From: JBAZBO01 sp041671425
Lineage (GTDB): Bacteria > Patescibacteriota > WWE3 > UBA101185 > UBA10185
DNA: 10,778 bases
Assembly: GCA_041671425.1 (NCBI GenBank)
Contig: JBAZBO010000029.1
Span: forward strand, 1 to 10,778
Direction: 5' to 3'
Shown here: in pieces, positions 1 to 7,428 of the stretch
Numbering within the stretch: position 1 is the first letter of the stretch
How the letters are laid out: each line of letters begins with the position of its first letter
The notes under the pieces: model-generated
What the model saw: the letters and a program-made list of their open reading frames with translations, nothing else
Database searches by the model: none
Told to the model about the DNA's origin: nothing
Position numbers and translations under genes: made by a program

Positions 1-556
1 GCAGAAACTGTTTTTTGTACTCACACGCCTCGACCACAAAATAATCGCTTTCCGTGTTTACATTCCAGTTTTTGTCAATCTCAAATATCTTGTCTTCCGC
101 GTCCCCCAGTATGAAGTTCGGTGTGCCAAGGTATTGATGAAGTATCCAGACTATTATTGCCGTGGTGGTGGATTTACCGTGTGTTCCTGCTACCGCAATG
201 GTTTTAAGGTTCTTACTTATTAGTCCACACAGTTGGGAAACACTTATTGATGATAGTCCTAGAGTTTCTGCTTTCTCGCACTCGGGGTTCCCAGGTATCG
301 GCCCGTTGGGAAATACCACTAAATCTAGGTTCGGCGTCACGTATTTACCGTCATGTCCTCCAGGATACAAGACACCTTTATCTATCCAGTATTTTGCGGA
401 GTCGTTGTTCTGATTCACTTCAGAAGCGGTTAGGGTTATTCCTCGGCGGATCAGATTGGTGGCACAAAAGCTGCTAAAAGGGGAGCTTATCCCTATCATG
501 TGGACTTTCCTAAAGGAGCTTATATCCAGTGAAAAAGCCTGTTCATTAGTCAGCAT
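1..556 (-). CDS. murC: UDP-N-acetylmuramate--L-alanine ligase MurC, N-terminal part (truncated by window edge)
   Basis: Cytoplasmic Mur ligase that adds L-alanine to UDP-MurNAc using ATP, the first peptide step of peptidoglycan precursor synthesis. About 185 residues are visible. The ATP loop VAGTHGKSTTT is at about residues 122-132, and VVEACEYKKQFL at about 174-185 matches the EACEY motif of Firmicutes-type MurC. The N-terminal Rossmann part starts HMIGISSPFSSF (about 19-30), where the family normally has a glycine-rich GIGGxGMS loop; that loss is odd (see findings). The ATG at 554-556 directly follows the murF stop (TAA at 557-559) with no gap. AGGTGG upstream, inside the murF end, with a 6-base spacer, is the only good SD in the window. 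So murF and murC form one minus-strand operon with likely translational coupling. The C-terminal part lies outside the window. MurC is preferred over Mpl because of the EACEY motif and the MurF partner. Confidence 0.9.
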   Translation of the reverse strand, partial: MLTNEQAFSLDISSFRKVHMIGISSPFSSFCATNLIRRGITLTASEVNQNNDSAKYWIDKGVLYPGGHDGKYVTPNLDLVVFPNGPIPGNPECEKAETLGLSSISVSQLCGLISKNLKTIAVAGTHGKSTTTAIIVWILHQYLGTPNFILGDAEDKIFEIDKNWNVNTESDYFVVEACEYKKQFL

Positions 557-1786
557 TTATTTCCACCTAGCATCCTGTCTGACCAGCAACTCCTCGGCTT
601 GGTCAGGATGAAGCATAAGTTTTTCTGTTATTTTCTCCATTCTTGCCCCTTGGGAACCCTTTATCAAAACAACATCATCCTTGCTGGGCTCAAAAACATA
701 AAGCCCGAAACTTTCAGAATTTTCAATCCATCTCTTGTTTACTACTTCGGATTTTTCAAAAATCATCTTGGCTCTTTCGCCGACACATACCAGAAAATTC
801 ACCTTGCCATTGGTGTATCTTCCAATATCTTCATGGCCATCCCTTTCATATTGGCCAAGTTCGAGCATATCCCCTAGTATCGCCACTTTTCTACGATCAG
901 CAAATGTTGCCAGTACATCCAGGGCTGCCTTGGTAGAGGCAGGGCTGGCATTGTAGGAGTCGTCTATTAATGTACTGTTATTCAGACCTTCGATGGTATT
1001 CAACCTTCCCTTGGGCAGATGCACCCTTTCCAGGGATCTTTGGACCTCTTCGTCGTTCATTCCTATAAGTTTGCAGATTGCTATGCAGGCCATGAGATTG
1101 CCTATATTGTGACTTCCCAACATGTTGACTCTAGATATATCAATATTCTGTGGGTTGAAATCTGCTTCGTTGGAAAGTCCAAACCAGATGACCTTTCTTG
1201 GGGATCTCCCACCATAGTCTTTCAAATATTGGTTGTCATAGTTTAGGACTGTAAAGCCGTTTTCTATTGTGCCATCTACTATTTCAGTCTTTGCGTTCAA
1301 AATATTCTCAACACTACCAAGTTTTTCCGCATGGGTCTCGTTGATTGTAGTGATCACGGAGATGTCAGGAGGAAAAAGTGAGGTGGTTTCTTTCAATTCT
1401 CCTGCCTTGTCCATACCCATCTCGGCTATGAAGATCTCGCAATCATTATTCATATCATTAATGACATTCACTCCCAGGCCAAGTTTGGTGTTAAGGTTTC
1501 CCAGACAGACACGGTATTTGGTCTCCAGCATTTGATATAGGAATGTAGTTACGGATGATTTGCCAGATGAACCGGTCACCCCAATTATCCTTGGTCTTAT
1601 TTTCGAAAGTTTTTCCCTGACCAGGTCGTAAAGCCACTGTTCCTCTATTATCCCAACTGCGCCGTTTCTGATGGCACTGTTGATGTAAAGGTGCCCGTCT
1701 GTTTCCTCTCCTTTTACCGGAATAAAATACTCGCCTTTTTTTATGAGTCTGGAATCCAGACAGACTTTCATGTTCTCGTACTTCAT
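557..1786 (-). CDS. murF: UDP-N-acetylmuramoyl-tripeptide--D-alanyl-D-alanine ligase MurF
   Basis: Cytoplasmic ATP-dependent ligase that adds D-Ala-D-Ala to UDP-MurNAc-tripeptide, completing the pentapeptide. It has 409 residues, somewhat shorter than the usual ~450, and lacks the first helical stretch of the N-terminal domain. Visible motifs are the MurF substrate signature DSRLIKKGEYFIPVKGEETDG at about 11-31, the P-loop GVTGSSGKSS at 69-78, EMGMDKAGE at about 122-130, AKTEI at 165-169 (region of the carbamylated lysine), GSHNIGN at 224-230 and DDSYNASPAST at 275-285. All three Mur ligase domains are present. The ATG at 1786 is chosen over an internal Met (residue 6) because a TATAAT box lies 6 bases upstream, placing transcription start on this ATG. 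It is the first gene of a murF-murC unit and is divergent from murG. Confidence 0.94.
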   Translation of the reverse strand: MKYENMKVCLDSRLIKKGEYFIPVKGEETDGHLYINSAIRNGAVGIIEEQWLYDLVREKLSKIRPRIIGVTGSSGKSSVTTFLYQMLETKYRVCLGNLNTKLGLGVNVINDMNNDCEIFIAEMGMDKAGELKETTSLFPPDISVITTINETHAEKLGSVENILNAKTEIVDGTIENGFTVLNYDNQYLKDYGGRSPRKVIWFGLSNEADFNPQNIDISRVNMLGSHNIGNLMACIAICKLIGMNDEEVQRSLERVHLPKGRLNTIEGLNNSTLIDDSYNASPASTKAALDVLATFADRRKVAILGDMLELGQYERDGHEDIGRYTNGKVNFLVCVGERAKMIFEKSEVVNKRWIENSESFGLYVFEPSKDDVVLIKGSQGARMEKITEKLMLHPDQAEELLVRQDARWK

Positions 1787-1791
1787 ATAGT

Positions 1792-1820
1792 CATTATACC
1801 CGACATTTCCATTGTATAAT
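1792..1820 (+). promoter_or_regulatory. murG promoter, apparently leaderless
   Basis: A perfect TATAAT lies at 1815-1820, eight bases before the murG ATG. No good -35 is seen; the expected place (1792-1797) is occupied by the murF -10 on the other strand. The two promoters therefore overlap and could exclude each other. Confidence 0.55.
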
Positions 1821-1823
1821 CAA
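1793..1823 (-). promoter_or_regulatory. murF promoter, apparently leaderless
   Basis: A perfect -10 TATAAT lies at 1798-1793 on the minus strand, with only six bases before the murF ATG, so the start of transcription falls at about the A of ATG. The -35 is weak: TTGATT at 1823-1818 has a 19-base spacer. No SD is possible on such a transcript. Confidence 0.6.
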
Positions 1824-1828
1824 CGTGT

Positions 1829-2917
1829 ATGAAAATCGTTATTACCGGAGGTCACCACAGTTCTGCTCTTCCCGTTATCTCTCTGATGAAAAAAGAGCAC
1901 CCTGAGGTGGAGCTGTTTTGGTTTGGTCACAGGTATTCGGTATTGGGTAATAAAGCAGATACTTTGGAATATATAGAGATTACCGGACTCGGAATTCCTT
2001 TTTTCGACATAAAAGCCGGTAAGTTCTACAAGACACGTAATATAATAAGGCTTTTGCGCATCCCTTATGGTTTTTTTCAAACCCTGTTCTTGCTTTTAAA
2101 AGTAAGGCCTAACTTGATCCTCTCTTTTGGCGGTTACCTTGCGGTACCTACGGTTATGGCAGGCTGGTTCTTGGGAATTCCTTCAGTTACCCACGAGCAG
2201 ACAGTGGTGGTGGGGTATGCTAACAAGTTGATTTCCAAGTTCACCAAAAAAGTGATGATATCCTGGGAGGAATCCGCAAAGTTTTTCCAAGAGAAAAAAA
2301 CCGTGTATACAGGTATCCCGCTTAGGCCCTCATTATTTGAGGTAAAGAGCAATAGTTTTGTATTTGGGAATGACCTGCCGGTTGTTTATGTAACTGCGGG
2401 AAAAACCGGGTCGCATCTTGTGAACAAAGTTGTGGAAAAGTCCTTGGAAGAACTTTTGGAGTTTTGTAATGTTATACATCAGTGTGGAGACCACTCAGAG
2501 CTGAAGGATTTTGAAAGGTTAAGCGAAAAGTTCTCTAGTACCAATCACATGACAAGTTATATTGCCCGGAAGTTTGTGTTTGAGGATGAGATTGGAGAGG
2601 TGTTCTCCAAGGCTGATGTCATCGTATCTAGGTCGGGGGCGCACACTATTAGGGAGCTTTTGGCTTTTAAAAAGTCTTGTGTCCTGATTCCCATACCCTG
2701 GGTATCTCACAATGAGCAGTACGAGAACGCCAAATTATTGGAAGAAAGGGAACTAGCGATTGTGCTAGATGAGCGTGAGTTGACTTCTGACGTTTTGATC
2801 AATGCCATCAAGGAGCAGATTGTAAAAGCCTTGAAAGCAGAAAAGTTTACTCCCCAGTTTGATGATACCCCCGCCAGGAAGATATTAGAGACGGCCCTAC
2901 TCTATGCTAAAAGTTAG
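1829..2917 (+). CDS. murG: UDP-GlcNAc--lipid I GlcNAc transferase MurG
   Basis: Membrane-associated GT-B (GT28) glycosyltransferase that moves GlcNAc from UDP-GlcNAc to lipid I, giving lipid II. Its 362 residues are normal for the family. Seen: N-terminal VITGGHHSSALPV (4-16), which lacks the usual GTGGH arrangement; SFGGYLAVPTVMA at about 99-111; THEQTVVVGYANK at 121-133 (the HEQN..PG.ANK motif); and the C-terminal donor site VSRSGAHTIRELLAFKKS plus IPIPWVSHNEQYENA at about 266-301, matching the SR.GA.T..E and HQ..NA motifs. The middle loop VTAGKTGSH (188-196) stands where GGSQGA is typical. It is first in the plus-strand run murG-ftsQ-ftsA-ftsZ, and its last 14 bases overlap ftsQ. No SD is seen. 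The glycine-loop changes look like lineage divergence rather than loss, because the rest of the core is intact. Confidence 0.92.
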   Translation: MKIVITGGHHSSALPVISLMKKEHPEVELFWFGHRYSVLGNKADTLEYIEITGLGIPFFDIKAGKFYKTRNIIRLLRIPYGFFQTLFLLLKVRPNLILSFGGYLAVPTVMAGWFLGIPSVTHEQTVVVGYANKLISKFTKKVMISWEESAKFFQEKKTVYTGIPLRPSLFEVKSNSFVFGNDLPVVYVTAGKTGSHLVNKVVEKSLEELLEFCNVIHQCGDHSELKDFERLSEKFSSTNHMTSYIARKFVFEDEIGEVFSKADVIVSRSGAHTIRELLAFKKSCVLIPIPWVSHNEQYENAKLLEERELAIVLDERELTSDVLINAIKEQIVKALKAEKFTPQFDDTPARKILETALLYAKS

Positions 2918-3659
2918 AAGGAAAAGACATTTTCAAAGATCCATCAAGAGAAATCTGCACATCCTGAAGATAATCGGAGCTGTGTTTACTGGTTTGGTAA
3001 TTATAGGCGCAGCAGCTTTTGCCCTTTTTAAAACAGATATCTTCAAAGTAAAAACCGTAAACGTTGTGGGTACTGGGAGCTTTGTAAGCGCGGTGGATAT
3101 GCAGAGTCTGGTAGAAGGTAGTGTTGTAGGGAGAAATATCTTTTTTATAGATAAAGAGGAAGTAAGGGCAAACCTCTTAAGGAATTTCCGGGGTGCAAAA
3201 AGCATCTCGGTAAAAATAAGACTGCCCGATAAGCTCATTCTGGAAGTTACAGAAAGGGATCCCCTTGCTCTGATTTTCAATGATCAAAGCAAGGATTACT
3301 TCATAGTTGATTCTGAAGGTTTTGTGCTTGGTGTAGTTGATGCTTCAAAGACTAATCTTCCGGAAATTAGGTATGAGGGTGATATACGTGTGGGGGATAT
3401 TATAAGCGAAGATCTTGTTCCGGTGTATCTTGATTTGATGAGAAGTTTGGATGAAAATGAAGTACAGGCTACCAGTGTCAGCTTTTATCCCCGGTACGTA
3501 AGATTGTTCATACAGGATGGGGTCGAGGTGTTGATAGGTAATGACAAGAATAAACTAGAGGCTCTAAAGATCGTTAAAAACTTAGTTAGGCAGGAGAGGC
3601 TTGAGGAGAAGTCTCTTAACAAAATAGATCTGCGATATGATAAAGTATCAGTACAGTAG
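2904..3659 (+). CDS. ftsQ: Cell division protein FtsQ/DivIB
   Basis: Bitopic divisome protein that in known bacteria links early (FtsA/FtsZ) and late septal synthesis proteins through FtsB/FtsL. It has 251 residues: a basic cytoplasmic N-terminus (MLKVRRKRHFQRSIKR), one membrane segment at about 20-42, a POTRA domain at about 47-118 beginning FKVKTVNVVG and including LPDKLILEVTERDPLA, then the beta domain ending IDLRYDKVSVQ, the usual FtsQ finish. The order after murG and before ftsA is the classic dcw order, although murB and ddl, often found here, are absent. The ATG lies within the murG end (14-base overlap), without an SD, implying coupling by reinitiation. Confidence 0.88.
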   Translation: MLKVRRKRHFQRSIKRNLHILKIIGAVFTGLVIIGAAAFALFKTDIFKVKTVNVVGTGSFVSAVDMQSLVEGSVVGRNIFFIDKEEVRANLLRNFRGAKSISVKIRLPDKLILEVTERDPLALIFNDQSKDYFIVDSEGFVLGVVDASKTNLPEIRYEGDIRVGDIISEDLVPVYLDLMRSLDENEVQATSVSFYPRYVRLFIQDGVEVLIGNDKNKLEALKIVKNLVRQERLEEKSLNKIDLRYDKVSVQ

Positions 3660-3661
3660 TG

Positions 3662-3676
3662 GTATCATATTGATAC
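3662..3676. repeat. 15-bp palindrome GTATCA-TAT-TGATAC before ftsA
   Basis: Perfect 6-base arms around a TAT centre, immediately after the ftsQ stop and ending 7 bases before the ftsA ATG. A third copy of GTATCA lies at 3645-3650, within the ftsQ end. The right arm overlaps a weak TGn-extended -10 candidate (TGATACATT, 3671-3679). It may be an operator or part of an internal ftsA promoter; chance is possible for so short a palindrome. Confidence 0.35.
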
Positions 3677-3683
3677 ATTTTTT

Positions 3684-4934
3684 ATGCCAAAAGAAAGAAT
3701 AATCACAGCTATAGATGCGGGTTCCACTAAGATATCCACTGTTGTAGCTTCCCTACATGACAACAAAATATCCATCATTGGTGTATCTGGAAAAGTCCCA
3801 TCTAAAGGGATAAATAAAGGTTGCGTGGTAGATATAGATAGTGCTGTGGAATCTATTTCCAATAGCCTAGAGAGAGCGGAAAGAATGGCTGGGGTATCGG
3901 TTGCTTCTGCCTTTGTTACAGTGAATGGTAGTCATATTGAGTCCCAGAATTCCCATGGTGTAGTGGCTGTAAACCCGCAAAGCTCTGAGATAACTCCAGA
4001 GGATGTCGTCAGAGTGACCGAAGCGGCTCAAGCAGTATCCTTCCCTTCTTCCAGAGAGATTATTCATGTAATACCCAGAGATTTCCTCGTTGATACTACA
4101 GACGGTATAAAGGATCCTGTGGGTATGTCGGGGGTAAGGCTTGAGGTTGAGACCAATATAGTCCACGGTGCTGCCACAGCCATGAAGAACCTGGCAAAGT
4201 GTGTGGAGCAGGTTGGTGTGGATGTCGAGGATCTGGTCTATACAGGATTGGCGTCAGCAGAGGCCGTTTTGACTGATACTGAGAAGGAGTTAGGAACTGT
4301 CTTGATAGATATTGGCGGTGGAACTACTGCCGTTATGGCTTTCCTTGATGGGAGCCCGATCTATTCATCTGTCTTTGCGATTGGAGCAAAACATATCACC
4401 AGTGATCTTGCCATTGGTTTGAGGACTAGGTTGGAGGATGCTGAAAAGATAAAAGTGAAGCTGAGTAATGAAAGTCTCTTTTCCAAAGACGATCTGTCAT
4501 TGAGAGATGAAGCCTTTGATGTCTCGGAATATGGTTTGGACACAGATACAGTTCCCAAGAGATTTTTGTACGAGATAGTAAATGCCAGGATAAAAGAAGT
4601 TTTGAATATGGTAGCCCTAGAGCTTAGTAAGAATAACCTTATTGGCAAACTGCCGGCTGGTGCGGTTATTACCGGTGGTGGCGCGCTTACGGTGGGTGTT
4701 GAAAGGATGGCAAAGAGCATCCTGAAGATGCCTGTCAGGCTTGGTAGACCCACGGGAGTTACAGGTCTTATAGATGAGATCCAGGGTCCAGAATTTGCTG
4801 CTACCGTTGGAGCCATACTTTATGGTACAAATATGGTAAGGAGTAATTCCTTATTGTCTTTTAGCAAAGGTCAAGGTAAGATAAATTCAGGCTTTAGTAA
4901 GCTCTTTGGTAAATTAAAATCATTCCTGCCCTAA
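3684..4934 (+). CDS. ftsA: Cell division protein FtsA
   Basis: Actin-like ATPase that polymerises at the membrane and tethers FtsZ. It has 416 residues, normal length. The ATP-site motifs are in order: phosphate 1 AIDAGSTK at 9-16, phosphate 2 LIDIGGGTT at 207-215, adenosine motif ITGGGA at 329-334. The 1C subdomain lies between about 85 and 165. The C-terminus ends in a short amphipathic helix, FSKLFGKLKSFLP (404-416), the membrane-targeting sequence, preceded by a linker rich in Ser, Lys and Gly. It follows ftsQ by 24 bases and precedes ftsZ by 12 bases, the conserved division order. No SD is seen before the ATG, where the bases are a T-run. Confidence 0.96.
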   Translation: MPKERIITAIDAGSTKISTVVASLHDNKISIIGVSGKVPSKGINKGCVVDIDSAVESISNSLERAERMAGVSVASAFVTVNGSHIESQNSHGVVAVNPQSSEITPEDVVRVTEAAQAVSFPSSREIIHVIPRDFLVDTTDGIKDPVGMSGVRLEVETNIVHGAATAMKNLAKCVEQVGVDVEDLVYTGLASAEAVLTDTEKELGTVLIDIGGGTTAVMAFLDGSPIYSSVFAIGAKHITSDLAIGLRTRLEDAEKIKVKLSNESLFSKDDLSLRDEAFDVSEYGLDTDTVPKRFLYEIVNARIKEVLNMVALELSKNNLIGKLPAGAVITGGGALTVGVERMAKSILKMPVRLGRPTGVTGLIDEIQGPEFAATVGAILYGTNMVRSNSLLSFSKGQGKINSGFSKLFGKLKSFLP

Positions 4935-4946
4935 AGAAAGTTAAAT

Positions 4947-6053
4947 ATGGTCGAGATAAAACCTGAAATAGAAAGGTTTGCAAAGATTAGAGTAGTGGGT
5001 ATCGGTGGGGCGGGGTGCAATGTCATCAATACGATGATCGAGTCCCAGCAGATACAGGGTGTGGAGTTCATAGCTGTGAATACTGATGCGCAAGCCCTTT
5101 CCGTGAACAAAGCATTTGTAAAAATCCCTATAGGTCAAGAAATAACCAATGGTTTGGGTGCAGGTTCGGATCCGGATATTGGTGAAAGAGCTGCTGAGGA
5201 GTCACTTGATATCATAAAAAGCAATCTTGAGGGTTCTGACATGGTGTTTGTGACCGCAGGTATGGGAGGTGGTACCGGTACTGGAGCGGCTCCAGTTATA
5301 GCTAGATTGGCTAGAGAGCTGGGAGCTTTGACCATAGGTGTTGTCACCAAGCCTTTCAACTTTGAGGGTGCACAGAGGATGAAAAATGCACAAAGGGGAG
5401 TGGATGCTTTGAAAGCTGAGGTTGACGCCCTTATTACTATCCCTAACCAAAAGCTTCTGGAGATCTCGGATGAGAAGACTTCGATCTTGGATGCCTTTAG
5501 ACTTTCGGATAGTGTCCTGAATCAAGGCGTACAAGGCATATCAGATCTGATAGTCATGCCAGGACTTATAAATGTCGATTTTGCCGACGTTAGGTCAATT
5601 ATGAAAGACGCCGGTTCAGCCTTAATGGGTATAGGTATAGGTACAGGTGAGAACAGGGCAGAGGAAGCTGCACACGCAGCTATTTCATCTCCACTGTTGG
5701 ATGTATCAATAGATGGCGCTACTGGTATCCTTTTCAATGTCATAGGAGGCAGGGATCTTACCATGAAAGAGGTTGACAGAGCAGCCAGCATCATAAGTGC
5801 TGCGGCCAGCGAGGATGCAAATATCATATTTGGTACCACTATCGATGAGTCCATGTCTGACCAGATAAAGATCACAGTCATTGCTACTGGATTTGACTCT
5901 ACTGGGTTAAGACAATTTCAAGGGGCTGGCCAAAGACCCGAAAGACAGAATGTTCCTACAGAGGAGCCACCTGTTCAGAGCAAGCAGGATTTCGATGAGG
6001 ATAACGAAGAGGGCAGTCAATATGATATCCCAGCTTTTTTGAGGGGAAATTGA
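4947..6053 (+). CDS. ftsZ: Cell division protein FtsZ
   Basis: Tubulin-like GTPase that forms the Z ring. It has 368 residues. Visible: VVGIGGAGCNVIN at 16-28 (first nucleotide loop), NTDAQAL at 45-51, the tubulin signature GMGGGTGTGAAPV at 105-117, TKPFNFEG at 134-141, and the T7 loop with NVDFADVRSIM at 209-219, whose acidic residue completes the GTPase site of the next subunit. A short linker of about 40 residues (Gln, Glu and Pro rich) ends in the conserved tail DIPAFLRGN (360-368), which in the family binds FtsA. All catalytic elements are intact. It is the last classic division gene of the run; the SD is at best weak (AGAAAG). Confidence 0.98.
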   Translation: MVEIKPEIERFAKIRVVGIGGAGCNVINTMIESQQIQGVEFIAVNTDAQALSVNKAFVKIPIGQEITNGLGAGSDPDIGERAAEESLDIIKSNLEGSDMVFVTAGMGGGTGTGAAPVIARLARELGALTIGVVTKPFNFEGAQRMKNAQRGVDALKAEVDALITIPNQKLLEISDEKTSILDAFRLSDSVLNQGVQGISDLIVMPGLINVDFADVRSIMKDAGSALMGIGIGTGENRAEEAAHAAISSPLLDVSIDGATGILFNVIGGRDLTMKEVDRAASIISAAASEDANIIFGTTIDESMSDQIKITVIATGFDSTGLRQFQGAGQRPERQNVPTEEPPVQSKQDFDEDNEEGSQYDIPAFLRGN

Positions 6054-6062
6054 TACTCTTTG

Positions 6063-6071
6063 TGGTAAAAT
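6063..6071 (+). promoter_or_regulatory. Extended -10 promoter, apparently leaderless, for the PilM/LytR_C-like gene
   Basis: TGGTAAAAT matches the TGnTATAAT extended -10 pattern. The hexamer TAAAAT (6066-6071) ends seven bases before the ATG at 6079, so transcription would start at about the initiation codon. No correctly spaced -35 is seen, which fits an extended -10 promoter. It starts a unit separate from ftsZ. Confidence 0.5.
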
Positions 6072-6078
6072 TCTACAT

Positions 6079-7428
6079 ATGACTGATCTGCTCGTCTTTC
6101 TTAGTTCCAATGTCCTGAAGATCACCTATCTTAGCAAGGATGGTTTTGGTGGCTTTTCCTCTGAACTTCCTAACTCGATTGTAGAAGGCTCTGAAATCTT
6201 GGATGTGAGCAAGTTCTCCGAAAGTCTCAGAGCTTTATTGTCACAATCTCTGCCATCTGGGGTCAAAAAAGGCACTTCACTGAGTTTTCTCATAAATCCT
6301 GAACATGTGTTCCTATACTTCATCCCTGTGAGCAAGAACGGTTCCTCAGTAGAGGATCAAATAATCTTAAGCGCAAAAGAAAAGCTCCCCAGCGAGGTGA
6401 GTATGGATGACCTTTATTTCTCTTATCAGAAGATAGCCCCGTTCATATACCAGTTCGTAGCTATTAGAAAGGATGAACTTGGCAAGTTCCTGGCCATTTC
6501 CAATGAGCTTGGTATGCCTCTGAAGAGTGTTACCCCTTGGGTTTTGCTCCTTCCAAAGTTGGTTAATGACAACAGGCCATCGATCTTTATTGCCAAAAAC
6601 CCTGACGGAAGACAGACGGTTGCTCTTTCAGAATTGGGCGGCATCTATTTCTCTCATACATATAACGAAGAGAAGGGCCAAAAAGATCTTGTACAACTGG
6701 TTCAGCAGCTTTCCCTTTACAATCGCGAAGCTCCAATTAGCAAGATATATACCATTAATTATGGAGACATTTTCCTGGGCGATTCATATGAGGTTTTGCC
6801 TCTGGATGTACCCGGTGACACTGGCGATATGGATGGTTACGAGATCCATTTACTGCACAATAAAGTAGTAACCGAAAACCCTCTGCTTTTGAATACACAA
6901 ATGAATTTGCTGAACCTGTTACCCGTACCGGTTGTGCAGAGATCAAAACTACAAATAGCCCCAGTTGTGGCTGTGGTAGGTCCGATGCTCGTACTTCTTC
7001 TGGTGGGTGGTTTCTTCTTTTTCAAACAAGGCAAAAGCGAGGATGCTGAACCAACTGAAGTTCTTAGTGAGACCTCCCAGTCTACTCAGACCAAAGAACC
7101 TGTTCCGGTCGAAGAGGTAGTGGAGGCTCCAAAGGTGGAGTTGAAGAAATCAGATCTGAGGATAAGAGTAGAGAATGGAACCAACGTGGGTGGTTTGGCC
7201 GCAAAGACCCAGACATTTTTAGAGGGTCTTGGTTATCAGATCTCGGGCATTGGGGATTCTGAGAAGGATGGTTTACTTATAACGGAGATAAGTCTCAAAC
7301 AGTCCAAGAAGGCCTATGAGAGCCTTTTGGATAAGGATATGACAGAAGGCTACACCCTTAAAGTTGATTATGATCTTGATGAAGCTAGGGACTATGATGT
7401 TTTGATTACGGTTGGGAACTCAGAGTGA
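6079..7428 (+). CDS. Membrane protein with PilM/GspL-like N-terminal region, one TM and C-terminal LytR_C domain
   Basis: 449 residues with three parts. Residues 1 to about 265 look like a divergent actin-fold domain of the PilM/GspL type: alternating strands, INPEHVFLYFIPV (72-84), VEDQIILSAKEKLP (91-104, like the PilM stretch I..ea...lP), VAIRKDELGKF (127-137). Canonical ATP phosphate loops are not evident. Residues 275-282 (MNLLNLLP) resemble the NLLP motif at the start of PilN. A TM follows at about 292-316. An acidic Pro/Glu/Thr linker (about 320-357) leads to a LytR_C-like domain (about 359-446) with the signature RIRVENGTNVGGLAAKTQTFLEGLGYQISGIG. The predicted topology is N-terminus inside, LytR_C outside. 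The gene follows ftsZ and overlaps the RNHCP gene by 4 bases. Function is not known; the placement suggests envelope or division scaffolding. The LytR_C call is fairly firm, the PilM-like call moderate. Confidence 0.72.
   Translation: MTDLLVFLSSNVLKITYLSKDGFGGFSSELPNSIVEGSEILDVSKFSESLRALLSQSLPSGVKKGTSLSFLINPEHVFLYFIPVSKNGSSVEDQIILSAKEKLPSEVSMDDLYFSYQKIAPFIYQFVAIRKDELGKFLAISNELGMPLKSVTPWVLLLPKLVNDNRPSIFIAKNPDGRQTVALSELGGIYFSHTYNEEKGQKDLVQLVQQLSLYNREAPISKIYTINYGDIFLGDSYEVLPLDVPGDTGDMDGYEIHLLHNKVVTENPLLLNTQMNLLNLLPVPVVQRSKLQIAPVVAVVGPMLVLLLVGGFFFFKQGKSEDAEPTEVLSETSQSTQTKEPVPVEEVVEAPKVELKKSDLRIRVENGTNVGGLAAKTQTFLEGLGYQISGIGDSEKDGLLITEISLKQSKKAYESLLDKDMTEGYTLKVDYDLDEARDYDVLITVGNSE

Noticed and set aside
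162..477. Plus-strand ORFs at the left edge
   Set aside because: They overlap the real minus-strand murC, whose GTHGKSTTT and EACEY motifs are clear.
4361..4816. 151-codon minus-strand ORF inside ftsA
   Set aside because: It is antisense to well-conserved FtsA motifs, has low-complexity Ser/Thr/Leu/Pro composition and no recognisable domain; a shadow frame.
5522..5881. 119-codon minus-strand ORF inside ftsZ
   Set aside because: Antisense to the intact FtsZ T7 loop region, no domain and no promoter or SD.
6050..6071. TTGATA as -35 for the TAAAAT box
   Set aside because: The spacer is only 10 bases, too short for a sigma-70 pair; the TGn extension explains the box better.
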